This document shows, piece after piece, positions 1 to 7,687 of a stretch of DNA of 12,086 nucleotides. This stretch comes from Glomus cerebriforme (lineage: Eukaryota; Glomeromycota; Glomeromycetes; Glomerales; Glomeraceae). A model generated the notes under the pieces. The model searched no databases. It was not told where the DNA came from and was given only the letters and a program-made list of their open reading frames with translations. The stretch lies in contig QKYT01000481.1 of assembly GCA_003550305.1 (NCBI GenBank), positions 3,558 to 15,643 on the forward strand, read 5' to 3'. Position 1 is the first letter of the stretch. Each line of letters starts with the position of its first letter. Position numbers and translations under genes: made by a program.

Positions 1-375
1 TTGAACATGATTGTTGGGACTTAAATAACCTAATTTATTTAGAGTGGATGTTTTAACGATACTTTAACAATTTTACCAATTATTTAAAAATACACAAAGA
101 ATAGAGCAATTTCAGAATATAAAGTTAATATTTTCTTTATCAGACAAATTATGTTTGTTTATATCTTTTCTATTTATATTTAAAATAACAGCAAATATCA
201 ATAAAAATGTATTTTTACAATGGAAATTATTTAAATTTATTTTGTGATAGTAAAATTACCATTTTTTTTTGATAAACATATTAATCATATAAATTTTTAT
301 GTGTTTATACCAGCTTCAATATAATAAAGAGCTTGAATGTGACAAGAGTAATGATCGTACCTTAGGAAAAAACAG
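1..375. other. AT-rich stretch without a recognisable gene
   Basis: This is low-GC sequence with short A and T runs. No reading frame of useful length, RNA gene or repeat is visible. Any first exon and promoter of the pseudogene that starts to be readable at 376 should lie here, but stops at about 349-354 interrupt its frame and I could not place an upstream exon. Confidence 0.5.
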
Positions 376-408
376 GATGAGGAATTACCTTCAACACCAC
401 TGAATAAG

Positions 409-474
409 GTCAGTATACTGTATATTAAATTTATCTAGCAAAATACCTATTAACTCTTTGATATGTGTATATAG
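409..474 (+). other. Candidate phase-0 spliceosomal intron in the pseudogene
   Basis: The donor is AAG|GTCAGT at 409 and the acceptor is TATATAG ending at 474, with a TTAAC branch-like motif near 450. Removing the 66 bases joins ...STPLNK to TRVIYAETSHQKRQ in one frame, whereas the unspliced frame hits stops at 436, 451 and 472. The intron carries a 12-base near-palindrome (415-426) that recurs elsewhere in the window. Confidence 0.5.
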
Positions 475-1437
475 ACCAGAGTCATTTATGCAGAAACTTC
501 TCATCAAAAGAGGCAAAATACATCACCTTACAATGAAGTGTTTTCATCAGACTCAGACTCTGGTAACATTTATTCCACTTACGAATGTCTTTCTTGCTTC
601 TCTTCACAACAACAAATACCAGTCGATCTCATTGAGCCTATTAATGTAGATAGAGTTAAACCCATTGATTCAAGCCTACCTTTGTTATCAGAAAAGGATG
701 AAAAGAAAAAAAAACAGCCAGAAAATACATAAACCGTGACCTAGCGGACGAAGTCTTAAAAATTATACCAGATACAAGTCCTGTTGGATGAGAAGTTGAT
801 GTATGATAATGTCAATATTTTGAGCTTCTCCTACTCAAAAATGAAGAAAACTGAATTAGCGAAAAGCCCTCTATCCATTGGTGTTGTCAACATCAGTTGC
901 ACAAAATTTCTATCTCTTTATTTCAAACAGTTCATAGCAGATCAAATTCAGGATTGTGAAAGCACAGCTATCTATTTTACTCATAATTGATTTATTGACA
1001 AGTTTATAATGGATTGTGAGGAGGAATTATTGATATTTTTGAATAAGTTTCAAGACATAAGAGATTTAGCATCTTTGACAAGATGTTTGAATGAGAATCC
1101 AATTGATATGTCTGTTGCATCTAACGGTCTTATGTACGGACTCTTTTTGATCATTTCTATTTCTTATTCAAGAATGATACCCTACTTCAACCAATGTCTG
1201 AGCACGAATTCAGTGCATATGTATGGACCCCATTGATCAGAAATGTCTTTCTTAAAAAAGATGATTTAAAGTTAAGTTGTGGAGAACTGGTGTCAAAATC
1301 ATACATAAAACTTAAAGAATTACTAAATGTTGCCAGTCATGGTGATCTGAAGTTAGATAGAAAGGGTTTTTTGAAATCTTTAGGGATTGAAATTTTAGCT
1401 TAGGAGGATGGAATTTTTAATACCCCTAATAAAAGGA

Positions 1438-1445
1438 CAGGAGAT
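1438..1445 (+). repeat. Left target-site duplication (CAGGAGAT)
   Basis: CAGGAGAT here is matched at 7 of 8 positions by CAGGAGAC at 1672-1679, just outside the other end of the inserted element. Both copies encode the same T-G-D junction of the interrupted gene (aca gga gat / gga gac), which is what a staggered-cut duplication predicts. Confidence 0.7.
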
Positions 1446-1671
1446 GGGTATGGTACGAAATCCCAAAACTCAAAATCCCAACAGGGTCAAAATACTGACA
1501 GGTACGAAATCCTGAAAAATTGGCCTGCATTAAGCTTTAATACTACCTGGAATTATAATTCGTGATTCATTAAACTTCTGAAAAAATCCTGAAACTTAAT
1601 TCCGGGCGGCATTAAAGCTTAATATGGGCCAATTTTGGAATTTTGTACTTTCAGGATTTTGGACGGCACCC
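1446..1671. mobile_element. 226-bp MITE-like element with terminal inverted repeats and a foldback core
   Basis: This is a non-autonomous DNA-transposon-like insertion with no coding capacity. The left end GGGTATGGTACGAAATCC pairs with the reverse complement of the right end, GGGTGCCGTCCAAAATCC, at 13 of 18 positions. Inside, a longer inverted repeat (1502-1541 against 1611-1648) shares GTAC, AATTGGCC and ATTAAGCTTTAAT and continues inward as CCTGGAATTA against TAATTCCGGG. The molecule could fold into one long imperfect hairpin with a loop near 1556-1597. GGTACGAAATCC occurs twice directly (1452 and 1501). An imperfect 8-bp target duplication fits hAT-type elements, which make 8-bp duplications, but the terminal bases do not prove the superfamily. 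The insertion with one target copy is 234 bases, a multiple of three, so it does not itself shift the host frame, although it brings its own stops. Confidence 0.75.
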
Positions 1672-1679
1672 CAGGAGAC
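1672..1679 (+). repeat. Right target-site duplication (CAGGAGAC)
   Basis: This is the partner of 1438-1445 with one mismatch in eight, and it resumes the coding sequence of the interrupted gene (gga gac cta caa: G D L Q). The single difference suggests the insertion is old enough to have begun to diverge. Confidence 0.7.
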
Positions 1680-1984
1680 CTACAAAAACTAGGGTATTGC
1701 TCCAAAGTTATTTTAACAATCCTATCTTTACATTACCTTTAGCTACTAAAAATAGCATAACAGATATCAAAACTTACACTTTACAATCCAATGAATTTAA
1801 CCTTAAAATTTCTGCGTTTAAATACGAAAACACTATCATCATACAACATGTGAAAATTCTGAGAATGGTGGAGGGGTTTTTGAAGTTGGTAGTAGATGTT
1901 AAAACCATTCTATCTTGGAAGATGCAGATCAGAAAGAATATGACCAATGGAGCTTTTTTTTCACCAGTTAAGATATTTATATAG

Positions 1985-2210
1985 GAAAGTTAACATGTGA
2001 TAAATTTTTCTTGTATCAGATTGCGATAGTTTAATAATGGAAACTGATTGAGGATAACTTGTAATAATTGTAACATCAGTATTAAAAAAGTAATAAAGTT
2101 TTACTGATAATTTTCTGAAATGAAATTTATGATGTATCTTTTTTAATAATCATCTTTATTTGCCACAAGTCACATGATACTGTGAATTCAGTTCACGAGC
2201 TCAGGCTTTG
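1985..2210. other. Intergenic stretch
   Basis: This is AT-rich sequence between the first pseudogene and the next coding fragment. AATAAAG at about 2091 could serve as a poly(A) signal for the upstream gene. I see nothing else in it. Confidence 0.4.
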
Positions 2211-2408
2211 GTCAAAAATGAGGCTAAAAAGGAAATTCCCAAGATGAAGTTCTCTGATGATGCTTTAAAAAAAAGAATGGAAAGAGCTTGAAAGATGTTT
2301 AAAATTTTCAAGGCAAGGAAAAGATAGCGTGGGTAAAATCTATCCCTCCGAGTTTCATCTTAAATTGATACCAATTATGTAATTGCTGAAGTTTTGCAGT
2401 TGTATTTC
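2211..2408 (+). pseudogene. Fragment of an unrecognised gene (KRMERA / PPSFI / VIAEVL segment)
   Basis: The protein is not recognised. The readable path is EAKKEIPKMKFSDDALKKRM and ERA in frame, a TGA at about 2292, KMFKIFKARKR, then a shift to WVKSIPPSFILN (from about 2330) and another shift back to DTNYVIAEVLQLY (2367-2405). The basic KKRMER stretch and the PPSFI...YVIAEV ending read like the end of a real protein domain rather than chance AT-rich translation. The last frame continues without a stop into the kinase fragment that follows, so the two pieces are now fused. Two frame changes and two stops in 200 bases make it non-functional. Confidence 0.6.
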
Positions 2409-2963
2409 AAATATGTATTAATAAAGCATTTTATAAAAGTTTTGCCCATATTGGGCTGGCAATTTTTAAATGATGAATCACATAATCATTATCTTGCACT
2501 GGATATTTGTCGTGGTAAACGTCCAAAAATAAGAGATGAAACACCAGAGTTTCTAAAAAAATTAATTCAAAAATGTTGGAATGCAATTCCAGAAAATCGT
2601 CCAACTTCTGAAGAACTTTTTGAAGAAATAAAAAAATTAGAAAACAAATTGAAGAACTTAGAGAACTTAAAGAATTAACACATTATTTTACTCCAATTAT
2701 AAAATCAACAACAAAAACACAATTATATGAAACACATACTCAAGCAATTTACACAAGTTGGCTTCTCAATTTATTAAATTTACCTGAACCTGTAAGTTGT
2801 TTAAAATCAGAAAGGATTTATATCTTCAAGAAATACAGCAGGTAAATTATTTATAATTATTTTTATTTTATTTAATTTTATTAAAATTAAAAATAATTAA
2901 AATTATATAAAAGAAGTTAACGCTTATACCTCTGAATGTTTTGATTGTATTATTACTGATTAG
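2409..2963 (+). pseudogene. 5'-truncated TKL-family protein kinase pseudogene (C-lobe and tail)
   Basis: This is the remnant of a protein kinase that would phosphorylate Ser/Thr or Tyr on unknown targets. Only the end of the C-lobe survives: SHNHYLALDICRGKRP (helix G region), PEFLKKLIQKCWNAIPENRP with the conserved Arg of the W-x(n)-RPT motif, and SEELFEEIKKLENK. The glycine loop, catalytic HRD and DFG motifs are absent upstream. Frame 0 ends at 2676-2678, but coding continues one frame over as EELRELKELTHYFTP, THTQAIYTSWLLNLLNLPEP, shifts again near 2803 to GFISSRNTA, and after an intron ends EVNAYTSECFDCIITD with TAG at 2961-2963. The linker and tail style fits Glomeromycotina kinases (established for the family in general; this copy by inference). 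It is dead by truncation and at least two frameshifts. Confidence 0.85.
2842..2913 (+). other. Candidate intron before the last exon of the kinase remnant
   Basis: The donor is GCAG|GTAAAT at 2842 and the acceptor is ATAAAAG ending at 2913, giving 72 bases of almost pure A/T. Splicing joins SSRNTA to EVNAYTSEC through a split GAA codon, extending the tail to a stop at 2961. No CTAAC branch site is obvious, so support comes mainly from the restored reading frame. Confidence 0.5.
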
Positions 2964-3198
2964 GTAAGAAAAGATTTTATCTTGTTTACAGTATTATTAA
3001 ATTAAGGCAAATAATACCATTGAATTTAGCCTGATTTTTTTTAGAATTTTTTTATTCCTATGACATTTTTTTATTTTATATTTATTACTTTATAACCTAT
3101 TATTTTAAGAATTATCATAAGTTGTCTATGAAAAACAAATGAAAATAAAATTATTTTAACTGTTATAAAATTAAAATTCTTCGTTATCTTCAAAAAAA

Positions 3199-3217
3199 AA
3201 ATAATAATAATAATAAC
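3199..3217. repeat. (AAT)n microsatellite
   Basis: About six AAT units directly follow an A9 run. This is a simple repeat with no further content. Confidence 0.85.
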
Positions 3218-3408
3218 ATTCAAATTTAATAGAATAACTAGAATCAAACGAAATAAGCATATTTACTCTAAATATTAGTTTTCTAGTTATAAATAAAAGA
3301 TAATCTTTGCCAATTACATTTTCAAATATTTTGTTAACTAATAAATTAAACATTTGATTAAAAATGTCGCCATAAAATTTTTACCCATTATGGCATTAAG
3401 AAATTAAC

Positions 3409-3416
3409 CACGTGAC
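3409..3416 (+). promoter_or_regulatory. CACGTGAC E-box-like site
   Basis: CACGTGAC is the class of site bound by basic helix-loop-helix factors such as fungal Cbf1 (GTCACGTG on the other strand). The same octamer recurs at 5858-5865 and, inverted, at 10849-10856. It lies about 100 bases before the orphan exon at 3511. Function is inferred from sequence only. Confidence 0.35.
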
Positions 3417-3510
3417 AAAAAATAAACTTTCTAAGTTTTATTTACAGCATGTAGAAATATTTTTATTTGAATATTTTTTTTTTAATAAACGCGTTTTTTT
3501 TTATTTTTAG

Positions 3511-3697
3511 AAACTTTACAGAAAATTTTCAACACTTTGGAAAAACTTTTACTAAACTGAGTATATTGTTAGCACAACTTCCAGGCCAATGGCCTCCAGT
3601 TGATACACCACCACCACCTGTCGCTTCTTGGACTGCTTTTGTAGATCAAACTCCCCATGAAATAAATAATACAAATTTTACCATTGTTGCATATTAA
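3511..3697 (+). CDS. Orphan 3'-terminal exon of an unrecognised gene
   Basis: The protein is not recognised. The exon follows a long pyrimidine tract and TTTTTAG acceptor at 3509-3510 and runs open to TAA at 3695-3697. It contains NFTENFQHFGKTFTKLS, then LLAQLPGQWPPVDTPPPPVA and a polar end (HEINNTNFTIVAY). Its base composition is clearly less AT-rich than the flanks, and an AATAAA signal sits 20 bases after the stop. No in-frame ATG exists inside it, so an upstream exon is required, but I could not find a convincing donor or start in the 500 bases before it. It may be a real last exon with a long or hidden upstream intron, or the only surviving part of a dead gene. No membrane segment or catalytic motif is visible. 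Confidence 0.5.
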
Positions 3698-3717
3698 TTT
3701 CATTCTTTAAAACTGAC

Positions 3718-3723
3718 AATAAA
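3718..3723 (+). terminator. Poly(A) signal AATAAA
   Basis: A canonical AATAAA lies 20 bases downstream of the stop of the orphan exon. In sequence this AT-rich it can arise by chance, but its position is right. Confidence 0.4.
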
Positions 3724-4236
3724 AGAAATTTGACGAGTCATTGTGTTGCACTTAATTACTAAATTAAAATTTAAATTCTTAATTTCGTTGTTTTTTTTTT
3801 CGTTTTGGAAAATTGCTAAATGTCACGGAGGTGATCATCAATTACATTTTTAATTCTGCCCGAAATTCCATCCTAATGCTGGATAAATATACTGTATATT
3901 GCGGTAACATTTAACAAATATTTTATAGTTTAGATTTATCTAAAAATATAAGTTGTCAAAAAAAAAAAAAAGAATCTTTATTTTATTTTTTGGCCGGATT
4001 TAATTCCAAACTGGCAATTTTATTTGTCAGTCGGTTAAAAATTATTTTTTTTAATGAAATGTTTAATTCAAATAAATTAAAATAATATTATACAATGTTA
4101 AAGAACCAAATAATAAAGATAGTATGAGCTATCCATTAGATTATCTGGTCGAAACAATTCACAAAATTTAAAAAATTATTTTATTTATTAAAAAAAATAT
4201 TCTTCAATACATTTAAAATAAAAAAATCTAATATTA
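3724..4236. other. Intergenic stretch
   Basis: No gene is visible. It contains an A14 run (3958-3971), a near-palindromic TATACTGTATAT at 3888-3899 that matches the core of the hairpin repeat further right, and a slightly GC-richer patch near 3992-4036 (GGCCGG, CAGTCGG) of unknown meaning. Confidence 0.5.
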
Positions 4237-4975
4237 CTACTCTATTTGTACATTTGTTATATTTTTTCTTGTATTCCTTTCTATTTTATTTCTTGTATTA
4301 TTGTTTATTTTATTCTTATAATTCCTTTCTATTTCTGCTACCTTATTACATATTTTATTCCCAACTTTTTCCCGCAATTAAGTGCTGGCATCTTTTTTTA
4401 AGTCAATAAACCTTTCTTTGTTTATATATATCTTTTCTTTGAATTGTTCTTTCAATCTTTTCTTTCTTAGGTTTGACTTTGTCTTTATTTTGGATTTCTT
4501 CTTTGTCTATTATTATTGGCAACCCATTTCTTTTATTATTCTTTTGAGTCCAATTTGTTATATTTCTTGTTGTCCTTTAATCATTCACCAGTTCACAAAT
4601 ATTTTCTTTTGCTTAAAATTCCTTTTAACTTGTCATCTGTCTCTTACTGGATCTTTTCTGCTATCTCAAACTCATCTTCTATTATTTCTTTGTTGTATTA
4701 TTTCTTTACCCATATTTATCTATTATTTTTTTTTATTCTAATCATTTTTAGTTATTTTTAAGTTTTAATTTCACGATTCAAATGCTGAAATGGGTTGATT
4801 ATCTTAAATATTTCTCCTCTCATTTCCAATAGAACGTCTCCAAGATCCAGATTATCTCAGCAATTCTGCATCATTTTTAATACTTGAGATATCCATTCTC
4901 TGAAAGTAACTTTTTGCCGTACTTCTTTTTTTCTTTTATCTTCTTGCCATTTGTTAATATCTCCCCATCATAATC
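4237..4975 (-). pseudogene. Decayed minus-strand gene for a charged, probably coiled-coil protein
   Basis: The protein is not recognised. Reading right to left, 4961-4758 is one frame with a single TGA (4857-4859): WQEDKRKKEVRQKVTFREWI, SQVLKMMQN, then DNLDLGDVLLEMRGEIFKII and NPFQHLNREIKT. A frame change gives EIIEDEFEIAEKIQ and DDKLKGILSKRKYL (about 4697-4590, with stops), then 4576-4403 is open for 57 codons (NGLPIIIDKEEIQNKDK, KKEKIERTIQRKDIYKQ), and 4377-4237 reads LREKVGNKICNKVAEIERNY. Hydrophobic residues spaced among K and E suggest helices or coiled coil. This strand is purine-rich, which lowers stop frequency, so the right-hand part with FREWI and LDLGDVLLEMRG is more convincing than the K/N-rich end. 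The T-rich plus-strand frames over the same region are antisense shadows. Confidence 0.5.
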
Positions 4976-5017
4976 TTCAAAATTGCTTCATAAACATAAA
5001 TACAAAAATAATGAAAA

Positions 5018-5310
5018 AGGGAATTCTAATCTAAACCAAACTGCAGATAGGATATATTCAACTATCTGACCAGTCTTTCCTTGCCTGATACGAAGAAGAC
5101 TTCTATATACAGTATAAGGAAGAGAAGAGGAAGCTTAAAGGAATTTAAAAAGAAATCAAACCAGCCAGATAGGAGATACTGAGATACTCGGCTATCTGAC
5201 TGGACCTTCCTTGCCTGATACGAGGAAGACCTCTATATACAGTATAAGGAAAGATAAAAGAAGGAGTTTAAAGGAGTAGTTTATTTTTAAGAGGTTATAG
5301 AGAGAAAATA
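5018..5310. repeat. Dispersed two-unit hairpin repeat, copy A
   Basis: Two tandem units of about 122-130 bases are present. Each has CAGATAG...CTATCTG, a perfect 7-bp inverted repeat (5044-5050/5062-5068 and 5166-5172/5192-5198), then TTCCTTGCCTGATACGA, a GAAGAC box and CTATATACAGTATAAGGA (5103 and 5233), then purine-rich sequence ending near TTTAAAGGA. GGTCTT- and AAGACC-type arms could form a second stem. The block begins AAGGGAATTCTAATCTAAAC and its tail has GGTTATAGAGA...AAAAT; copy B at 8655-8935 shares all of this in the same orientation. No open frame, target duplication or poly(A) tail is evident. It could be a non-coding mobile repeat, a structured RNA gene or a satellite seed. Confidence 0.8.
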
Positions 5311-5952
5311 AAATTACAAAGAGAAAAGAGTAGGGTTCAAAGGGAGAAAATTCAGTAAATCTAGTTTTTAATTTTAGAGAAAAATTTTTTTTTTAAAAAA
5401 AAAATGGTAGCTATTTATAAATTTTTTTTTTTTTACTTTTATAAAATTTACAAAGGATATGTCATAAGAACTTATTATTATTAATTATGCAATGTACTAC
5501 TATTTTTAATCATGAGCTAATATAAAGTATAATAGTACATATGAATCACAATCCATATTTTTTATGCGTTGCATATTAGATCATAATTTCTTTTTTTTGG
5601 TCTATAATTAGGTAATATTAGTATCATATCACACAAAATATCAGAACCAGTCATAATGAAATTTTATTAAGGATATTTTATAAAAGTCAATCATATGAAT
5701 CTAAAATATTGAATGTACTACTATTGATTTTGAGTGTGACTGAGAGATTTTTCAAAAAAAAAAATTAATTAAAATTCTTTTATATCATACTAAAACTGCA
5801 GGAATTTTTGAAATTAAAGAAAATACAGTTATAACAAATTAAATTAAATGTGGCATTCACGTGACATAATTTGGATGAATAGATTTTTCACAACTTCTGT
5901 AGACTACTTAGTAAAAAAAGTTATTGGGCTCACATTAATAAAAAATAAATGT
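5311..5952. other. AT-rich intergenic stretch
   Basis: This stretch has long T and A runs (about 5384-5433), no coding frame and no recognisable RNA. The one distinctive item is CACGTGAC at 5858-5865. Confidence 0.5.
5858..5865 (+). promoter_or_regulatory. CACGTGAC E-box-like site
   Basis: This is the second exact copy of the octamer found at 3409 and inverted at 10849. It lies just past the 3' end of the minus-strand kinase pseudogene, so no start of a gene explains it here. Confidence 0.3.
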
Positions 5953-7063
5953 TTATTGTTTTTCATTAAATTCATCTGCTTCAACAATTGTTTATAAATT
6001 CACTTTCATAAATTATGTATTGCAAACCACCATTGACCAAATTTTTCACATAAATATTCTGTAGTGTGTATTTTTGACAGATTTGCATCTACACATTATT
6101 TAAATAAATCATTTATTAATTGAGAGACTTTACTTGGTCTAAGAACCTGGCAGATTTTTATTACTAAAAACTCTTCATGAGGCATATCGTAATAAGGAGG
6201 TAATCCAGTAAATATTTCATACATAATAATTCCAAAGCTGTAAACATCACTTTCTTGTGTATAAATTTTTTCTCTTAAAACTTCAGAAGCTACATATGGC
6301 AATACTTCATAAACATTTTTCTTGTTCTTTTCTGATTTTTCATTTGCTGATTTACTTAATCCTAGATCAGAAATAAAATATTCAAAATTATTAAAACCTT
6401 CGAAATTATCATGATTTAATATTTAATATATTACCACTATGAAAATTCTGATGAATTAAACCCTCTTTATGAATATTCCCAAGACCATGTGCAATTTGAT
6501 ATAGAATTCAAAATTTATTATACCAGCTCAAAGAATCAAACTCTACATTTAAAAATTGTCATAAAATTACCATGATTTGCATATTGCATTACCATCATAA
6601 AATCACTTGTTTTAGAATCTTTAGTAATGCCATAAAGTCTAATAATATTTTTTGATTAGTTTCCAATTTAAATATTAATTAAAATTATTTATTAAAATAT
6701 TACCTCATTTAAAAATTCCAATGTTATATCTTTTGAATTTAAACTTTTTAATACAACAGACTCATACCTATCCGTATTTCAATTTATCGTATCTTTATCC
6801 CATTGATCAGCTCCTTAATACAAATACTCTATCAATCCATCCTCCCAAGTTGCACAATATATTTTTCCAAAACCTCCTTTTGTAATATACTGTATTTAAT
6901 ATCATAAAATCTATCATATTCAAACCATTCTACTTTTTCATAATGAATTTTTGCATTAAGTTGAGAATCTTGGATTAATTTATCAATGGTTTGGTTTAAA
7001 TGATGATCGTTTGATTTATTACACGCTACTATTCTCACTATTTTATTTTAATTCATTCTCCAT
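5953..7063 (-). pseudogene. Near full-length TKL protein kinase pseudogene with HRD changed to HQN
   Basis: This is a cytoplasmic-type protein kinase of the family expanded in Glomeromycotina, now inactive. Reading right to left: ATG at 7061-7063 opens only MENELK before a stop. IVACNKSN and the linker AKIHYEKVEWFEYDRF precede a frameshift near 6886. The glycine loop reads ITKGGFGKIYCATWEDG (6886-6836), then two stops, and the beta-3 VVLK lysine (6757-6746). A candidate intron starts at 6703. LYGITKDSKTSDFMMVMQYA follows, another shift, and the catalytic loop GLIHQNFHSGNIL (aspartate codon now Asn, 6447-6445). SDLGLSK supplies the DFG-equivalent aspartate (6368-6366). VASEVL replaces APE, then DVYSFGIIMYEIFTGLPPYY is intact. 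TAA at 6096-6098 interrupts helices G-I, which continue as CVDANLSKIHTTE and GQWWFA to 6006, with a tail EADEFNEKQ ending at 5953. The RPT arginine is lost. At least three frameshifts and several stops are present. Confidence 0.9.
6639..6703 (-). other. Candidate degraded intron in the kinase pseudogene
   Basis: On the minus strand the coding sequence TLEFLNE ends at GAG|GTAATA (donor at 6703), followed by about 40-65 A/T-rich bases before LYGITKD. TATTAG at 6639-6644 could be the acceptor, but the frame fits better if the exon starts earlier, with LETN...KNIIRLYG readable after a one-base loss in an A run. In that case the original AG has mutated. The exact 3' boundary is uncertain. Confidence 0.4.
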
Positions 7064-7510
7064 AATAAGCAAATTTATTAGTTACAAATAAGGGTGATAT
7101 TTAATTAGATTGGGAATGATTGTATGATACCATTTTTTCATTGTATATTATAGGTAATGACCTACCTTTGATTGCATAAATAATTTATTTGTTTTACTTT
7201 TATGTATCGAAAGAAGCAAATTATCATTAACTAATAATTTTGAAATCTTTCTGTAACAATATTTAATCCGTCCACTTTTTTATTTGCTCCTAAAAAAAAT
7301 AAAATTCTCTCCTTTCTTTTTTTTCTTTTTTTATTATATTTTCTCTTTAAAACTGAAATTAAAAAAAAAAGAATACTAGAAAAAAAAAAAAAACTTTATC
7401 ACCCTTTTTAGTATTGCATATATTTTTTTAGATATAAAAAAAAAAAAATATTTTTCCTTTGTAAATAAATGTAAATAATTTTTTTCCCTTAATAATTAAT
7501 AAGTTTATAT
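7064..7510. other. Intergenic stretch with homopolymer runs
   Basis: No gene is visible. It includes T-rich then A-rich runs (about 7310-7450), and GATATAAAAAA at about 7431 could act as a TATA-like element for the small plus-strand start at 7511. Confidence 0.4.
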
Positions 7511-7570
7511 ATGTCATCCTCCTCTCCTTCACAATATCAACAAGATGATGCCAATATTATGAATAATTAA
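7511..7570 (+). CDS. 19-codon open frame resembling a first exon
   Basis: ATG opens MSSSSPSQYQQDDANIMNN before TAA at 7568-7570. The product is not recognised. The Ser/Gln/Asp-rich start is typical of disordered N-termini and unlike random AT-rich translation, and it follows a pyrimidine-rich leader. About 50 bases on, CTAAC (7621-7625) plus a T tract and TTTGCAG (ending 7653) make a good intron 3' end. The in-frame stop before any donor means the two parts do not join into a working gene as read. It could be the dead start of a gene or chance. Confidence 0.25.
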   Translation: MSSSSPSQYQQDDANIMNN

Positions 7571-7603
7571 TATGTCAAATAAATACAGATTTACTACTTA
7601 TAA

Positions 7604-7653
7604 GTATTTTTATAATAATCCTAACTTGATATTTTTTTTATTTAAATTTGCAG
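7604..7653 (+). other. Candidate intron 3' end with CTAAC branch site
   Basis: GTATTT at 7604, CTAAC at 7621-7625, a T-rich tract and TTTGCAG ending at 7653 have the order and spacing of a short fungal intron (50 bases). The exon after it stops within 12 codons in every frame, so no protein product can be assigned. Confidence 0.35.
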
Positions 7654-7687
7654 AATATTCAGAGTTGAATTTTTTCTAAATAAATGA

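Larger units (their letters stand above)
376..1984 (+). pseudogene. Frameshifted pseudogene of an unrecognised protein, split by a transposon insertion
   Basis: The function is unknown to me. A single protein can be followed through changing frames. A short exon reads DEELPSTPLNK (376-408). After a candidate intron, 475-732 carries NEVFSSDSDSG and a K-rich end. The frame then moves to YINRDLADEVLKIIPDTS (about 723-785), to DEKLMYDNVNILSFSYSK (784-990), past a TGA at 988-990, and on to EEELLIFLNKFQDIRDL. It shifts again at a T run near 1141-1149 into FDHFYFLFKNDTLLQPMSE and WTPLIRNVFLKKDDLKLS. A TAG at 1401-1403 precedes EDGIFNTPNKRTGD, where the 226-bp element sits. Coding resumes as LQKLGYCSKVILTIL, shifts near 1725, and runs through TLPLATKN and VDVKTILSWK to a stop at 1982-1984. 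The shifts cluster in homopolymers. Residue choice and continuity argue for a once-real gene, probably from a multicopy family of these fungi (inference). Nothing suggests an enzyme. Confidence 0.8.
2964..3510. other. AT-rich intergenic stretch ending in an intron tail
   Basis: No gene is supported here. It holds an (AAT)n microsatellite at about 3199-3217, a CACGTGAC site at 3409-3416, and long T runs from 3471 that form the pyrimidine tract of the acceptor at 3509-3510. A minus-strand frame at 3171-3353 is only low-complexity translation. Confidence 0.5.

Noticed and set aside
2784..2795. CCT|GTAAGT as an intron donor in the kinase tail
   Set aside because: GTAAGT reads as V-S in a continuous coding stretch LNLPEPVSC, and a frameshift a few bases later explains the frame change better.
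3171..3353. Minus-strand 60-codon frame
   Set aside because: It runs through the AAT microsatellite and A run (giving YYYYYFFFED) and has no protein character.
4382..4761. Long plus-strand open frames rich in Phe, Leu, Ile and Ser, resembling a membrane protein
   Set aside because: They arise from T-rich sequence, and two overlapping frames are open at once. The minus strand of the same bases carries much more protein-like segments.
5018..5310. Repeat copies as a CRISPR array
   Set aside because: There are only two imperfect units of about 125 bases with no short conserved repeat and unique spacers, and the host appears to be a eukaryote.
5334..5345. GGTTCAAAGGG-type sequence as a tRNA T-arm
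   Set aside because: There is no matching box A, acceptor stem or anticodon arm around it. GATTCAAATC near 10290 was rejected for the same reason.
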